Assembly (NCBI GenBank): GCA_947095535.1
Contig: OX352772.1
Location: forward strand, 33,747,445 to 33,811,444
Length of the DNA: 64,000 nucleotides
Origin: Poecilobothrus nobilitatus
Taxonomy: Eukaryota; Arthropoda; Insecta; Diptera; Dolichopodidae
Reading direction: 5' to 3'
Positions 1 through 10,890 of the stretch are shown here, piece by piece (position 1 is the first letter of the stretch; every line of letters begins with the position of its first letter). Both the position numbers and the translations under genes were made by a program. The notes below the pieces were generated by a model, which saw only the letters and a program-made list of their open reading frames with translations, searched no databases and was not told the DNA's origin.

Positions 1-1281
1 TTTAAATTATCGAGTATATTTCGATAATTATTATTCATCAATCCCGTTAGTAATTGAGTTAACAAACAATGGAATGCTATGCTTAGGTACGATTCGTCGA
101 AATCGTATATCGAATTGCAAATTGCCAAATGATAAAGAAATGAAGAAGGATCCACGAGGTACATCGATAGAATATGTGGGAAATATTGATGGAAAAAATA
201 TAACTACAGTTGCTTGGAAAGATACGAAAATAGTAAATCTTATTTCGAATTACGTAGGACGATTGCCTTTACAAACATCGGAACGGTTTGATAAAAAATT
301 AGGACAACGTGTAATCGAATGTCCGAGCATTATTAAAGAATATAATTCTTATATGGGAGGAGTTGATAAATTGGACAGTTTAATTGGTAGATATAAAATC
401 AAACTCCGATCAAAAAAATGGTACCTTCGAATATTTTATCATTTGTTGGATATGACCGTGGTTAATTCCTGGTTGCTGTACAAACGCGTCCAAGAACATA
501 TTTGTACAAACGAGAACTATATTCTCACATTACCAAACTATAGGCTAGAAATTGGAGAAATCTTATGCAAAGGCGGTCAGGGTTTGAAGCGAGTAGGTCG
601 TCCGTCTGAAATAAATAAAAGATTGGAGCAGAAGCGTAAGAAAGCAACAAGTGGCCATATACCACCAAAAGAAATTAGAATCGATGCTACAGATCATTGG
701 CCAACTTGGTGTGATAAACGTTTGCAATGTAAACTTCCTGATTGCAAAGGTTATACATTTGTAAAATGTTCTAAATGTGATACAGCCGTATGTTTTAACA
801 AAGACAGAAACTGTTTTACTTTATTCCATAGATAGTAACTATTAAGTTATGAAATTCTTTTTTTAATTAGACTTGTTATATAATATAACTAAAAATGAAT
901 ATTCTTTTTATTTATATATTTCTATTTATGAAGTTTTATGAATTTATTAATTTAAAAAAAAATATTTTTAACTTAGTATTTTTTATAAAAAACTGAAATG
1001 TTATAAATCTAATAAAATTTTTGTTATAAATAAAATGCTCAAATTAAAAGTTAAAAATAAAGCTTTTCATTAATATATTTAAAAAAAAACTAATAAAAAA
1101 GTTTTTCACATAATGCTTCAATTTGCATGATCTTGCAGATATGCAAGTAATGAAAAGTCGCATTTTCTCGGAAAACTCGAAAGAAAATATACTGTTGAAT
1201 AATTTTTGTAAGCGAATCTTGTGACAAACATAAAAATAATTTTTTCAAGTACACAAAAAAATTCATGCGGTTAAGGGTTAA
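1..1281 (+). mobile_element. piggyBac element, 3' part with terminus and TTAA
   Basis: The window opens inside a piggyBac element. Its transposase ends at 835. About 440 bases of AT-rich 3' non-coding DNA follow, with a short imperfect palindrome around TTGCAGATATGCAAG (1137-1152), which is the usual place for subterminal inverted repeats. The sequence GCGGTTAAGGG then meets TTAA at 1278-1281. PiggyBac elements end in GGG directly beside a TTAA target duplication, so the right end is placed at 1277. The left end lies outside the window, so the terminal repeat cannot be checked. Confidence 0.75.
2..835 (+). CDS. piggyBac-type transposase, C-terminal part
   Basis: DNA cut-and-paste transposase (DDE_Tnp_1_7 family). 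The reading frame is open from the window edge, so the ATG at 74 is internal: the upstream codons read VYFDNYYSSIPL, which matches the family block carrying one of the catalytic aspartates. Next come LCLGTIRRNR, then YNSYMGGVDKLDSLIGRY and HLLDMTVVNSWLLYKR, the block carrying the last catalytic Asp. The C-terminus has a cysteine-rich CxxxxC/CxxC/CxxxxxxC knuckle (CKLPDCKGYTFVKCSKCD), as in piggyBac targeting domains. No stop or frameshift is visible in the 278 codons present. The N-terminal half and the first catalytic region are missing only because the window starts here. Confidence 0.93.
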   Translation, partial: LNYRVYFDNYYSSIPLVIELTNNGMLCLGTIRRNRISNCKLPNDKEMKKDPRGTSIEYVGNIDGKNITTVAWKDTKIVNLISNYVGRLPLQTSERFDKKLGQRVIECPSIIKEYNSYMGGVDKLDSLIGRYKIKLRSKKWYLRIFYHLLDMTVVNSWLLYKRVQEHICTNENYILTLPNYRLEIGEILCKGGQGLKRVGRPSEINKRLEQKRKKATSGHIPPKEIRIDATDHWPTWCDKRLQCKLPDCKGYTFVKCSKCDTAVCFNKDRNCFTLFHR

Positions 1282-1303
1282 GACATTGAAAAAATTTTTG
1301 CTT

Positions 1304-4300
1304 CTTATGTAGACTTAAGATAATTTGCCAATTTTTTTTTTGAACCAATACAATAACTTATATTACTTAAGATAGTATGCAGAAATGGTAACGGGACTTT
1401 AACGAATTTTAAGTCGTTTTAAGCTATTTTTCTTGTTGCACATTCAGTTTCTTGTTGATACTTAAGCAGTAAACATCATTATTTTAATAATAAAAAAAAC
1501 GTTTGAGAATAAAAATAAAAAAAATCTAGTAAAGTAAAAACAAAAAACAGTGATAAATTACTAATTCTCGGAATTTTTTTAGGTATGTATGTATGATATT
1601 AATGTTATGTATAGTGAATTTTAGACAATATGTAAATTTTTAATTAAGTACTGATTACTCAAGTACAGTAAGCAATATTAACAATAAAAAATTGACAATT
1701 AAAATTAAAATCAGTAAAAATTTGAGTTATTGATGATATTGCTTTATGTACGTATGTACGTATGTACATATTTATACCTACTTCAACAATTAAAAATTTA
1801 CCAGTAGTTTTTTATACATAATAAAATAAAAATATTTTAGAAATTTTATAATGGAGAGAAGTCGAAAAATTTTAAATTTAGCTATGGAATATAACAAAAT
1901 CAAAAGGATAGAAGAAGAAAAATGCGACAATGCACAATATGGTAATTACTTATTTTTATATTTTATTTTTAACTATAGTTGAGTAATTGTATTTTTCTTA
2001 GATGCTGAAATGAAGGAAAATGATCAAAATAAAGTAAATAATATAATGGAAATTATTGAAACTGCTGATGATGAATTTCGCGATCCAGATTACATTCCCA
2101 GTGAAAGAGAAAGCGATTGTGATAACATAAGCGAAGACACTGAGTTTTCAGGAAAATTAATAGAACGCGAGTTATTGAATATAAATGAAGAAATGTCGGA
2201 AATACCTATAGATGTTGAAGCGCGTGTAACAAAAAAACAAAATAGAGAATCTCGAAAACAAAAACGAAATTCAGGACAGCCTTATGTCACAAAATCTGGC
2301 AAACTAAATAAAAAAAAAGAAGTTAAACCGTTGGAAAATTGTCGAATGAAATGTAAAGAGAAAATTTCTTTTGAAGACCAAGAGAAAATGTTTGATCAAT
2401 ATTGGGCTCTTTCATCTTATAATTCGAGACATGCTTATGCATGTGGATTAATTGAAGTTTATGATAAAAAATATGAAAGGAAAGAAAGGAGTTCTCTTAA
2501 ACCTAGAAACAGAATGACATCTAATCGTTATTACCTGCAAATACATGGAAATAAAATACCTGTATGTCAAAAATGTTTCAGGTATACTTTGGATGAGACG
2601 GAACAATTCATAAAAACGGTTGTGAAGAAAAAACTTGAATCCCCTGGATGTGTAACTTTAGGTGACAGACGTGGTCATCATACGCCATCTAATAAAATTC
2701 ATGACGAAATTAAATTGCAAGTTATTAAATTTATTGAAAGCTTCCCCGCATATGAGTCACACTACACAAGACGTGATACGTCAAAGAAATATTTAGATTG
2801 CGCGCTGTCAATTGCTGTGTTATATAGGCTCTACTGTGAAAAATATTCAGCAAATTTTGGCAGAGAAAAGCCAATTTCTGTTGTAAAATTTGCTGAAATT
2901 TTCAAAACTTTAAATTTGTCGTTTAAAAAACCGAAAGTGGATACTTGCCACAAATGCGACGTGTTTAAAATGAAAATAGAAACGTCTAATGAAACCGAAA
3001 AATTGTTTTATAAAGCAGAGCATGAAAAGCATTTAAATGAGGCAGATAATGCTTATAATAGTAAGAAACTAGACAAAGAAAAAAGTTTAAGAGAAGGAAC
3101 AATAAAAACATTTGCATTTGACCTTCAACAATGTCTGCCAACCCCGCACTTAAATTCTTCAGTAACGTTTTATAAAAGGCAACTTTGGACATTTAACCTT
3201 GTTCATGATCTTGGTTCTGGTCAACCATTTTGTTACATGTGGCACGAGGCTATCGCACGTCGAGGAGGTAACGACATTGCCTCTTGTCTTTTCAACCATC
3301 TTAAAAATATGCCAAATAATATAAATCACGTTGTGTTTTATAGCGATGGTTGCATTGGCCAGAATAAAAATAGCTTTCTTTCAACTATGTTCAAAACATT
3401 TGTCTATGATAACACTTCGCAAATTCAAATAATTGATCATAAATTTTTAACAGCTGGCCACACACATATGGAGTGTGATGTGGACCACGCACTTATTGAG
3501 AGGAAAAAAAAGAAAACGTCCGTAAGAATTGATCATCCAAGAGATTGGTACCAGTTCATTAGATCGGTTGGAGTAAAAAAAACTTTTGTTGTTAAAGAAA
3601 TGACGCAAAATGATTTTTTAGACTTTGCTTCATACGCTAAACAAAAATTCACTTGGAGAAAAGTAGACGATGATGGCAAATCATTTTCTTGGCATGAAGT
3701 TAAATGGTTAAGATATACCAATGAGTTTGGTTATATATATTTTAAAAGATCTTTGGATGAAAACGCAGCATTTTCTAAACTAAAAATAACACGTCGTGGA
3801 ATTAATAGTATTTCCACTCACGACGTGCAAAAAGCATACACACAAAATGTGCCAATTCCCATAAAAAAAAAGAAAGATCTTCTTGATATGCTTCCGTTAG
3901 TTGATCAGTGTTATCATACATTTTACCAGAACTTATCAACTGAAGACATTTTCGACTATCATCCAGATTTAACGGAAGCAGAAGAAGGATAACTGATTTT
4001 TAATTTAAATTTTTCTAATGATGTTATATAATATAATTATTACTATTTTCATACTAATTTTAGCTAGAATTGAGTATTTTAATTTCATTTTTTGTTATGT
4101 TTTTGTTTGTTATGTTTTTTTATTTAATTCATTTATTATAAGATTGGACTACTTACTGTATTTGTTTTGTTTAAAATAAAGAATTCATAAAACTCACCTA
4201 CTTATGTATTTAGAATGATATTTTTCCTTAACCAGCAAATAGTATTAAGTAAACATAAGGAGCAGTGTACAAACATCAATAATTTGGCAAAACAACTTAA

Positions 4301-4310
4301 GTTACATAAG
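1304..4310 (+). mobile_element. DNA transposon of uncharacterised family, with TIRs
   Basis: Imperfect terminal inverted repeats bracket the two-exon gene at 1851-3992. The left repeat at 1304-1332 reads CTTATGTAGACTTAAG and continues to TTTGCCAA. The right repeat at 4282-4310, reverse-complemented, reads CTTATGTAACTTAAG and continues to TTTTGCCAA. Roughly 23 of 29 positions agree. A further copy of the ACTTA-TACTTAAG word lies inside the left end near 1355-1375, and ACTTATGTTA recurs near 4345. No clear target duplication was found, so the exact ends may be a few bases further out. The element is about 3.0 kb and sits directly beside the piggyBac end. Confidence 0.6.
1851..3992 (+). CDS. Two-exon transposase-like protein of an uncharacterised insect family
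   Basis: Exon 1 is 1851-1941 (ATG start) and exon 2 is 2002-3992. The donor G|GTAATT and the acceptor TTTCTTAG join the codon GAT in frame, giving about 693 aa with no stop. Residues about 35-130 are acidic, then Lys/Arg-rich. A zinc-binding pair follows (VCQKC, later DTCHKCD). The core reads FAFDLQQCLPTP, then VVFYSDGCIGQNKN, then AGHTHMECDVDHALIE. These three acidic blocks are spaced like an RNase-H/DDE fold. Proteins of this kind occur in many copies in insect genomes, and I think they match the domain called DUF7869, from memory. Terminal repeats around the gene and a decayed relative at 38.05-38.8 kb support a transposase role. Catalytic function is inferred, not shown. Confidence 0.8.
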
Positions 4311-4855
4311 TTGTGTAAATGACCATAAAGTGAATTTGGTCAAAAAACTTATGTTAAAAAAATCATTATTTTTCTAGGATAGAGTCACTGTATCTGTATA
4401 ACATTTTACATAATACATTATGGAGCAAAGGTCCTTTCTTTAGTCCGAATTTCATAGAAAAATGTTAAGTAGATTTTTTCACAGATCAAAAAAAAGTTTC
4501 AAATTGACATATCTCAGAATGATAAAATTTGACATAAGTGGTTTTGCCTTATTGACACAGATATATATTATGTAATATTAGGTACATATTGTTACATATA
4601 AAAAATTTCTCGATATAATAAATACATATGTAAATAAATAGGCATAGAAATAAAGAAATTTTTGTTACCCATTTCTTTTTTTTTCTCAAATAAATGCATA
4701 CATAAACATATCCATACATACATACATGCATACATAATTTGAATTTTAGCTGGACTCTTAAGTTACGTACTTAGTAATAGTACATATCATAATTAGCAGT
4801 AAACTCTAAAAAAAATAAATATGTTTGTACGTAATATTTAAGTATAAAAGAAAAT
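4311..4855. other. Non-coding, AT-rich, no gene seen
   Basis: No gene is visible. The stretch holds ATACATACATACATGCATACAT micro-repeats around 4700-4735, the same vocabulary as 5600-5640, and the start of the tandemly duplicated block that follows. Confidence 0.5.
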
Positions 4856-5799
4856 CATCGTTAAACAAGGCTTTAGAAATAACGCATAAAAAAACTATTG
4901 CAATTTGACTAAGCTTTTAGATGACTTTTTAACTAAGTTAATGGTTAATTAGTACTATGCTTAGTTAAAACAGCAAATTTGTTGTTTGTTGACCGTCCAT
5001 AACTATAAAGTAAAAAATTACACCAAGTTAATTTACCATATTACGTAAATGTATGTATGTATGTCTATACTTGTATATTTATACTTTACTATCTGTTTTT
5101 TTTTAATTTAAAGATCTACATTTTGAATTTTAACTGTAAAACAAATACAAAACAATATAAAAACAATCGTCGTGTAAGAATAATCAGAATTCAGAAGTCA
5201 GAATTGAACAATATTGAATTTATTTTGAATGCATATCATCCATATGTATGTATGGATGTACATAAGATCATGCGATTTTTGATACTTTTTTCTTTATTGT
5301 TACGGATTAAAACAAACAAAAAACTTAAAAAAAAAACAAAAATCTAAGAAAAAATCGTTGTTAAAAAAGACTAAAATAATAAAGTAAAAAAACTATTGTA
5401 ATTTGCCTAAGGTTTTAGATGAATTTTTAACTAAGTTAATGGTTAATTAGTACTACGCTTAGTTAAAACAGCAAATTTGTTGTCTGTTGACTATACTAAG
5501 TAAAAAATGCAATGAATATTTTGGTATAGTAGGTATCCATTCTTGTTTTTCTCAAATAAATAGTAATAACTAATAATAATATTATGTTCATTGATGTACT
5601 TACTTACATACATACATGCATACATACATACATAATTTGAATTTTAACTGTAAATTAATAAATACAAAAAAATTGTCGAGTAGGTAACAATAATCAGACA
5701 GAAGTCAATAATCAGAATTTAGAACAATATGAATTGATTTTGATTTTTGAATGTAAAATCATACGATTTTTGGTTTTTTTTTTCTCTATTGATAGAGTA
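4856..5799. repeat. Decayed tandem duplication, about 498-bp period
   Basis: Two diverged direct copies. The words AACTATTG (4893, 5391), AACTAAGTTAATGGTTAATT, GCTTAGTTAAAACAGCAAAT, TTTTGAATTTTAACTGTAAA, AATAATCAGA and CGATTTTTG recur in the same order about 498 bases apart. Copy 1 is about 4856-5353 and copy 2 about 5354-5800. The second copy is cut by the hAT remnant starting at 5800. Small indels separate the copies, so the duplication is old. Words such as CCAAGTTAATTTACC resemble the repeat-rich zone at 16.1-16.6 kb. Confidence 0.7.
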
Positions 5800-6940
5800 C
5801 AGGGCTGTGGGAAGGGGTATGAAAATTATTGTACCGAAACGAAAAGGACCGTACCATTTTTTTTTAACTGAAAGTAGTTTAGTTATTTCAAAGAATTTAC
5901 ATAAAATAAAAAATATTGGATATAATAGGTACACAGTATGTTTATTTAATAATTCAAATTCATCAACAGTTGGGTACATAAAATATAAATTAAAAATAAA
6001 ATAACAAAAATTTAACAATTCGAAAGTCATAATATAAATTAAAAAGAAATAAAAAATAAAACCAGAATTTTTTGCACCCCTAGGGTATTATAGCCTCATA
6101 TATAGTGGTGTCGCCGACATGACTGTTCGTACTGCATTGCACTGTACTGCATTGATGGGGAGAGAGGAGGGTGATGTTAAAGCAAACAACAAATTGTATT
6201 GTTGGGAGGGGTCTATTTTACACCGTTTTCGAGATATGGGACTTTGAAGATTGTGAGCGGTTTTTCATATAAAAATCTATAACTTATTAGGAAGCGTGTA
6301 CTCTAAACGTGAGCTCTAAATGAATTTTGTAGAGTGAACTACCTACGCACTTTAATTAATTGAAATTGAAATTAAAAAACAATATAACTTTAATAATCCT
6401 AAAATGAAAGCCATTTATATTTTTAATACTATAAAGATGCCTTCAATTTAAAAACAAAAAAATAAATTCCTTCGTTATATAATTCGAGCAAACAACGTCT
6501 GCGTTGCATTGGCGAACTTTCATTACAAAAATGTATGATGAATGGAGAGCTTTTAGTAAAACTGATTTCCCTGAGAATATTTTAAATGAAAAGAAAATAA
6601 AGAGTTTGGGCAAAACTTTTAACTTTGAAAAAAGAAAATGATAACTTACTTTTTGAAAACTTGTTTCAATCTGTAATTAATATTTATCTTTGCCACATTC
6701 TAACGCTGAATGCAAAAGAATTTTTAGCAAATTTAATGTTTCCTTCTTTTAATTTTTATGTTTTCAAAATTTTCACTTAAGTCCTTAAGTAAATTATTTA
6801 AATTTAAGTTGTGAATGTTAAAACCTGAAAAAGACCGTACATTTGACGTACAATTTTTGGTCAAGATTGAACATTGTACGGAAAGCAGAAAAACCGTACA
6901 AATACCACAAGGATTGTACGAATGGGCAATGGCAGCCCTG
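5800..6940 (+). mobile_element. hAT element, internally deleted remnant
   Basis: The ends are inverted: CAGGGCTG at 5800-5807 and CAGCCCTG at 6933-6940. Flanks ATAGAGTA (5792-5799) and ATAGGGCA (6941-6948) match at 6 of 8 positions, a decayed 8-bp hAT target duplication. Near both ends the words GTAC and GACCGTAC are scattered, as in subterminal transposase-binding repeats. A trace of the hAT C-terminus lies at 6690-6740. The element is about 1.14 kb, against 2.5-4 kb for autonomous hATs. Confidence 0.7.
6533..6740 (+). pseudogene. hAT transposase C-terminal relic
   Basis: At 6690-6740 the forward frame reads LPHSNAECKRIFSKFNV, which closely matches the hAT C-terminal dimerisation signature (PHSNAECERIFS). 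The upstream piece from 6533 is open for about 36 codons (KMYDEWRAFSKTDFPENI) before TGA TAA and a frame change. Everything N-terminal, including the zinc finger and the DD(E) residues, has been deleted. It is a non-functional relic inside the hAT remnant. Confidence 0.75.
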
Positions 6941-6948
6941 ATAGGGCA

Positions 6949-7681
6949 GCAAAATAAAAACTTAAAACCATTTAAAACAAACAAAAAACTATTTTTGAGT
7001 ATGTATCTTCTATAATTATAATGTAGAAGGTTTCAGACTCACACTACGTATTATGACATTCGCTAAGTTTTGAATAGAAGCACATATATTTTTTATACTG
7101 TTTTTGTATTACAAAACCTATAATAATAATAAATACACATTATTATTATGTTTCATAGTATTGACCCATAAGTAACCTATAAGTGTAATTACTAATGATA
7201 TGTATATAATATCTACAATAAAAATACATAAAATTCCACTTAATAAAAAAAAATATATAAAACTAAATGTATACACTATATCTATATATATACTTAGCGT
7301 GTTGTTCAAATAGAAATAAAAAAAAAACAAATTTAAAAATTGATAAAATATTATCATTCATCTATATATGCATTGAAAATATTATGATGAATGATATTGA
7401 TTGAGATTTTTGGTTTATTAATTTTACTTTCATAGATTGCTTTGGTTTGATTGTTTTTATTTTTAATATTTTTTTAAAACCGTTAAATTTTTGTATAAAC
7501 CGCTGTATAATGTATTCATAGTAAAAATCACTTGCTTATAGTAAAGTTCAAGAGTTTAGACGTGGTATCGTGGTTATAATTTATAATTGAAATTTATAAT
7601 TAGTGATTAGAGAGTGATTTAGTATTTAAATTTAAAATATTAGTATGAAAAAAAAATTATAGTTGTGTATTTAAAAAATTT
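6949..7681. other. Non-coding, AT-rich, no gene seen
   Basis: No ORF with recognisable similarity on either strand. The composition is A/T-rich with short TATA runs. The 5' end of the EnSpm-type element probably lies in or to the left of this stretch, but I could not place a terminal repeat. Confidence 0.5.
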
Positions 7682-8254
7682 TAATATTAACGTGGAATTT
7701 TTAACGTGTAAAAACCCTGACTCTTGAGGCGTTTTAAACAGCAGAGACTACAAACATACCCCTACATATATTATAGTAGTTGCATTTTTGGTAAGTTTTA
7801 TTTTTTTTTATAAAAATTTACTCAGAAAAACTTTAATTATATTAATAAGTAAATATTTACATTTTTGGTTCGTGCGATTTAATTTTTTTTATAAAAGTGT
7901 TTACTAAAGAAAGAAATTTGAAATTTCTTAATTGTGCTTATGTGATTAAACTTAAATAATTTACTAATTTAATTTTTCATATGTTTTAATAACTTTTTTG
8001 TCGTGCTCACAAAAATGTATTTATTTATGAGTGATTATTCATATTAATAAATATTAGTTAGGTATATTAGTTAATATTTTGTTTTATTTTTAAAATTATA
8101 GTTATTTTTTAATATTAACGTGGAATTTTTTTGTAAAAACCCTGACTCTTGAGGCGTTTTTAAACAGCAGAGACTGCAAACATAGTACATAGTTGCATTT
8201 TTGGTAAGTTTTATTTTTTTTTATAAAAATTTACTCAGAAAAACTTTAATTATA
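7682..8254 (+). repeat. Direct repeat pair that looks like duplicated first exons
   Basis: Copies at 7682-7841 and 8110-8254 share TAATATTAACGTGGAATTTT, CCCTGACTCTTGAGGCGTTT, AACAGCAGAGACT and GTTGCATTTTTGGTAAGTTT in order. Each copy ends in a strong 5' splice donor (TTTTTG|GTAAGT). A matching acceptor (ACTTTGTAG) lies at about 8383-8395, just before the transposase ATG at 8436. The likely meaning is two alternative non-coding first exons, or a duplicated promoter and first exon, for the EnSpm transposase gene. Promoter activity is inferred. Confidence 0.55.
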
Positions 8255-8435
8255 AATATTTGATAGAAAGGTTTTTTTTATATTGTAAAACTTGTACAGG
8301 TTTCTACTAAGAAACAAAAATAGCGTTCTTGTTATATTTTTAAACTGATTTTTAAACTTATATTATATTTTATATTAAATATACGTACTTTGTAGGAACA
8401 TACATTTTATACACATTAACATAAATTTTATTTCG

Positions 8436-8924
8436 ATGATTTGCTTCATTTGCTCAAAACGTCAAAAAAACGTTAATTTATTAATTGGTCATTTAAAAGT
8501 GGTTCATGGGTGCGATAAAAATAGCAATTATATTTGTCCTTTTAAAACATGTAGGCAAAACTTTCGCGTTGTTGCTTCATATAGAAAACATATTTCCAAA
8601 TGTCATAATTGTGAAGAAAACGTTCCAAATAATAATTTTGAAACAAATACCATAAATCATAAAGATAATAATTTCCAACCAATTAAAGAAAAAAATGTGT
8701 CTTTGCAACACGATAGTACAACTATTTCACAAACTATGAACGATGGCACTAATATCGATATTGAGCAAGACAAAAAATACATGCGAGATAAAATTTTAAT
8801 TTTTGTATTAAAAATGCATTCAAATAATAACTTTACAAGGAAAGACGTTTTAAACTTACAAAACAATGTAGTTGAATATATTATAGAAAGTACTTCTGAC
8901 TTATTCTTTAGTTCATTTAAGTAG
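8436..8924 (+). CDS. EnSpm/CACTA-type transposase, N-terminal C2H2 part
   Basis: This is the N-terminus of the transposase continued at 8920-10890. The start ATG encodes MICFICSKRQK, followed by C2H2-like zinc knuckles: CFIC...HLKVVH, then YICPFKTCRQNFRVVASYRKHISKCH. A similar N-terminus, more decayed, precedes the transposase relic at 44.9 kb, which supports the start. The frame closes at a TAG at 8922-8924. One base downstream of the same codons, the frame used by the remainder of the protein opens at 8920. A single lost base in the TTTAAG run therefore best explains the break, through either decay or a sequencing error. A 5' non-coding exon probably precedes it (acceptor near 8395). Confidence 0.75.
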   Translation: MICFICSKRQKNVNLLIGHLKVVHGCDKNSNYICPFKTCRQNFRVVASYRKHISKCHNCEENVPNNNFETNTINHKDNNFQPIKEKNVSLQHDSTTISQTMNDGTNIDIEQDKKYMRDKILIFVLKMHSNNNFTRKDVLNLQNNVVEYIIESTSDLFFSSFK

Positions 8925-10890
8925 TACTGATTCAAATAAACTTGCTTCATTTATTGATTTATTCAAAAATCCTTTCTTTGAAATCAACTCTGAGCATAAA
9001 CTTTTCAAAATTTTAATTGAACAAGATCAATATAGTAAACCAAATGAAATCATCATTAATAAAGAAATAACAGGAACACATCAAAGTGGTATTTTTAAAT
9101 TCAAGGAGGTTACTGATAAAGGTATTGTTTTCCCACTTAAATTTGAATTTAGGAAAATTTTTGAAAAAGACGATTGTTTAGTGAATTGTTTAAAAATGTT
9201 GAAACTTTTGAAAAAAGAAGGAACAGTTGTGTCGCATTTAGTACAGGGAGAAGAATGGCAACGAAAATGTCAATTATACCCAAATAAAATTTTGATTCCA
9301 TATTTCCTTTATGCTGATGATTTCGAGATAAATAATCCCTTAGGTTCGCATGCGGGTAGTCAAAAAATCACAGGAATTTACTATGCTTTCCCGGCATTAA
9401 ATAATTTTTCAAAGCTAAATGAAATTTATGTAGCCGCTTTTATAAAAGCTCGAGATGTAAAAAAGTATGGGAATGATTTGACGATGCATTCACTAATTAA
9501 AGAGTTGATTTCTTTAGAAATTGATGGTACTTCTTTAACAATTAACGGAGAGAAAATTCACGTTTATTTTGTCTTAGCGCTCATACTAGGTGATAATTTA
9601 GGATTAAATGAAATTTTAGACTTCAGTAAGTCATTTTCTGCTAATATGTTCTGTAGATTCTGCAAAGAAAATAAAGAATCTACAAAACGATTATCCAATG
9701 AAAAACAAAATTCGATCAGAAACGAACAAAACTATGAAGAAGATGTGACTTCCAACAATTTTTTTTTTACTGGAATAACAAAAAGATCGTTATTTAATGA
9801 AATTCCTTCATTTCATGTAACAAGAAATATGGCAGTTGATGTAATGCATGATATTTTTGAAGGTTTATGTCACTATAATCTTACAAATATAATTTTATAC
9901 TATATAGACAAAAAAATGATAACTTTAAAGGATTTAAATAATTTTAAACAAAACTTTTCGTATGGAGAATCTGAAGTTGGAAATATTTCGAAGGAGATAT
10001 TACCGATTCATTTAAAGAAAAAAAGACTAAATATGTCTGCAAGAGTAATGTGGAATTTTACACATTTTTTTACTTTAATTTTGGGCTCAATCATTCCCGC
10101 AAATGATGTACTATGGAAGTTTGTCCGTTGTTTTATAAAAATGATAGATACAATCCTGCTACCATCATTTGATAACTATAATAAAGACATTTTGTTTTCA
10201 TTAATTCAGCAACACAACCGACAATACAAAAAATTCTTTGGTCATTTACCACCGAAATTTCATATTTTAACACATTATCCAACAGTTATTTTAAATTCAG
10301 GACCACCAAGACATTTTTGGTGTTTTCGTTTCGAAGCCAAACATCGAGAACTTAACACATTCGCCAAAGTTACAACAAGCAGAATAAATGTTCCTTTAAC
10401 TCTTGCAATAAAAGTTCAATTAAAATTCGCAATGCAGCAAATGTTAGTAAATGATTCAGAATTACAAACTAATGAAAAATACTTTACTTCCAGTAATCAT
10501 ATTAATAAAATCTGTAATGATTTAGCGGTAGAAGAAACTGATTTAAAATGTTATTCTCAAATATTATTTCGAACAATTTTATATAAACAAGGGTTTTGTT
10601 TAACTGTAACAAACAATCAATCAACAACATGTTACAAAGTTTTGGAAATTATCATCTTAAATTCGACAAATGTTTTTTGCTTTTGCCATCTTTTACGTAG
10701 CAATTATAATGACCATTTTGTGGCTTACGAAATTTTAAATGACGAAGAAAGTGACACAATTGAGATTTTACCAATAAATATTTTCGATGGACCACCTGTT
10801 CAAATTAATAAATTAAGAAATGGAAAGATATATCTGAGAAAAAAACATTATTTTAGAGTTTGTTTTATAAAAAATTTTCATAAATTATAA
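8920..10890 (+). CDS. EnSpm/CACTA-type transposase, catalytic part
   Basis: Cut-and-paste transposase of the animal EnSpm (TNP2-like) kind. It is open for about 656 codons from the frameshift near 8920, and the first in-frame ATG is later, so this is the downstream half of the 8436 gene. Blocks in order: IPYFLYADDFEINNPLGS, KITGIYYAFPAL, GDNLGLNEILDFSKSFSANM followed by the CRFCK zinc knuckle, NMAVDVMHDIFEGLCHYNL, PPKFHILTHYP, and HFWCFRFEAKHRELN. The DD, DxxHDxxEG and FEAKH acidic and histidine blocks are the family's conserved core. The last 150 residues are variable and end at KNFHKL. No other stop is seen. The companion gene begins 36 bases after the stop, in the same orientation. Confidence 0.88.
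   Translation, partial: SSTDSNKLASFIDLFKNPFFEINSEHKLFKILIEQDQYSKPNEIIINKEITGTHQSGIFKFKEVTDKGIVFPLKFEFRKIFEKDDCLVNCLKMLKLLKKEGTVVSHLVQGEEWQRKCQLYPNKILIPYFLYADDFEINNPLGSHAGSQKITGIYYAFPALNNFSKLNEIYVAAFIKARDVKKYGNDLTMHSLIKELISLEIDGTSLTINGEKIHVYFVLALILGDNLGLNEILDFSKSFSANMFCRFCKENKESTKRLSNEKQNSIRNEQNYEEDVTSNNFFFTGITKRSLFNEIPSFHVTRNMAVDVMHDIFEGLCHYNLTNIILYYIDKKMITLKDLNNFKQNFSYGESEVGNISKEILPIHLKKKRLNMSARVMWNFTHFFTLILGSIIPANDVLWKFVRCFIKMIDTILLPSFDNYNKDILFSLIQQHNRQYKKFFGHLPPKFHILTHYPTVILNSGPPRHFWCFRFEAKHRELNTFAKVTTSRINVPLTLAIKVQLKFAMQQMLVNDSELQTNEKYFTSSNHINKICNDLAVEETDLKCYSQILFRTILYKQGFCLTVTNNQSTTCYKVLEIIILNSTNVFCFCHLLRSNYNDHFVAYEILNDEESDTIEILPINIFDGPPVQINKLRNGKIYLRKKHYFRVCFIKNFHKL

Noticed and set aside
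2986..3192. Minus-strand ORF inside the 1851-3992 gene
   Set aside because: Antisense shadow of an intact conserved gene, with hydrophobic low-complexity translation.
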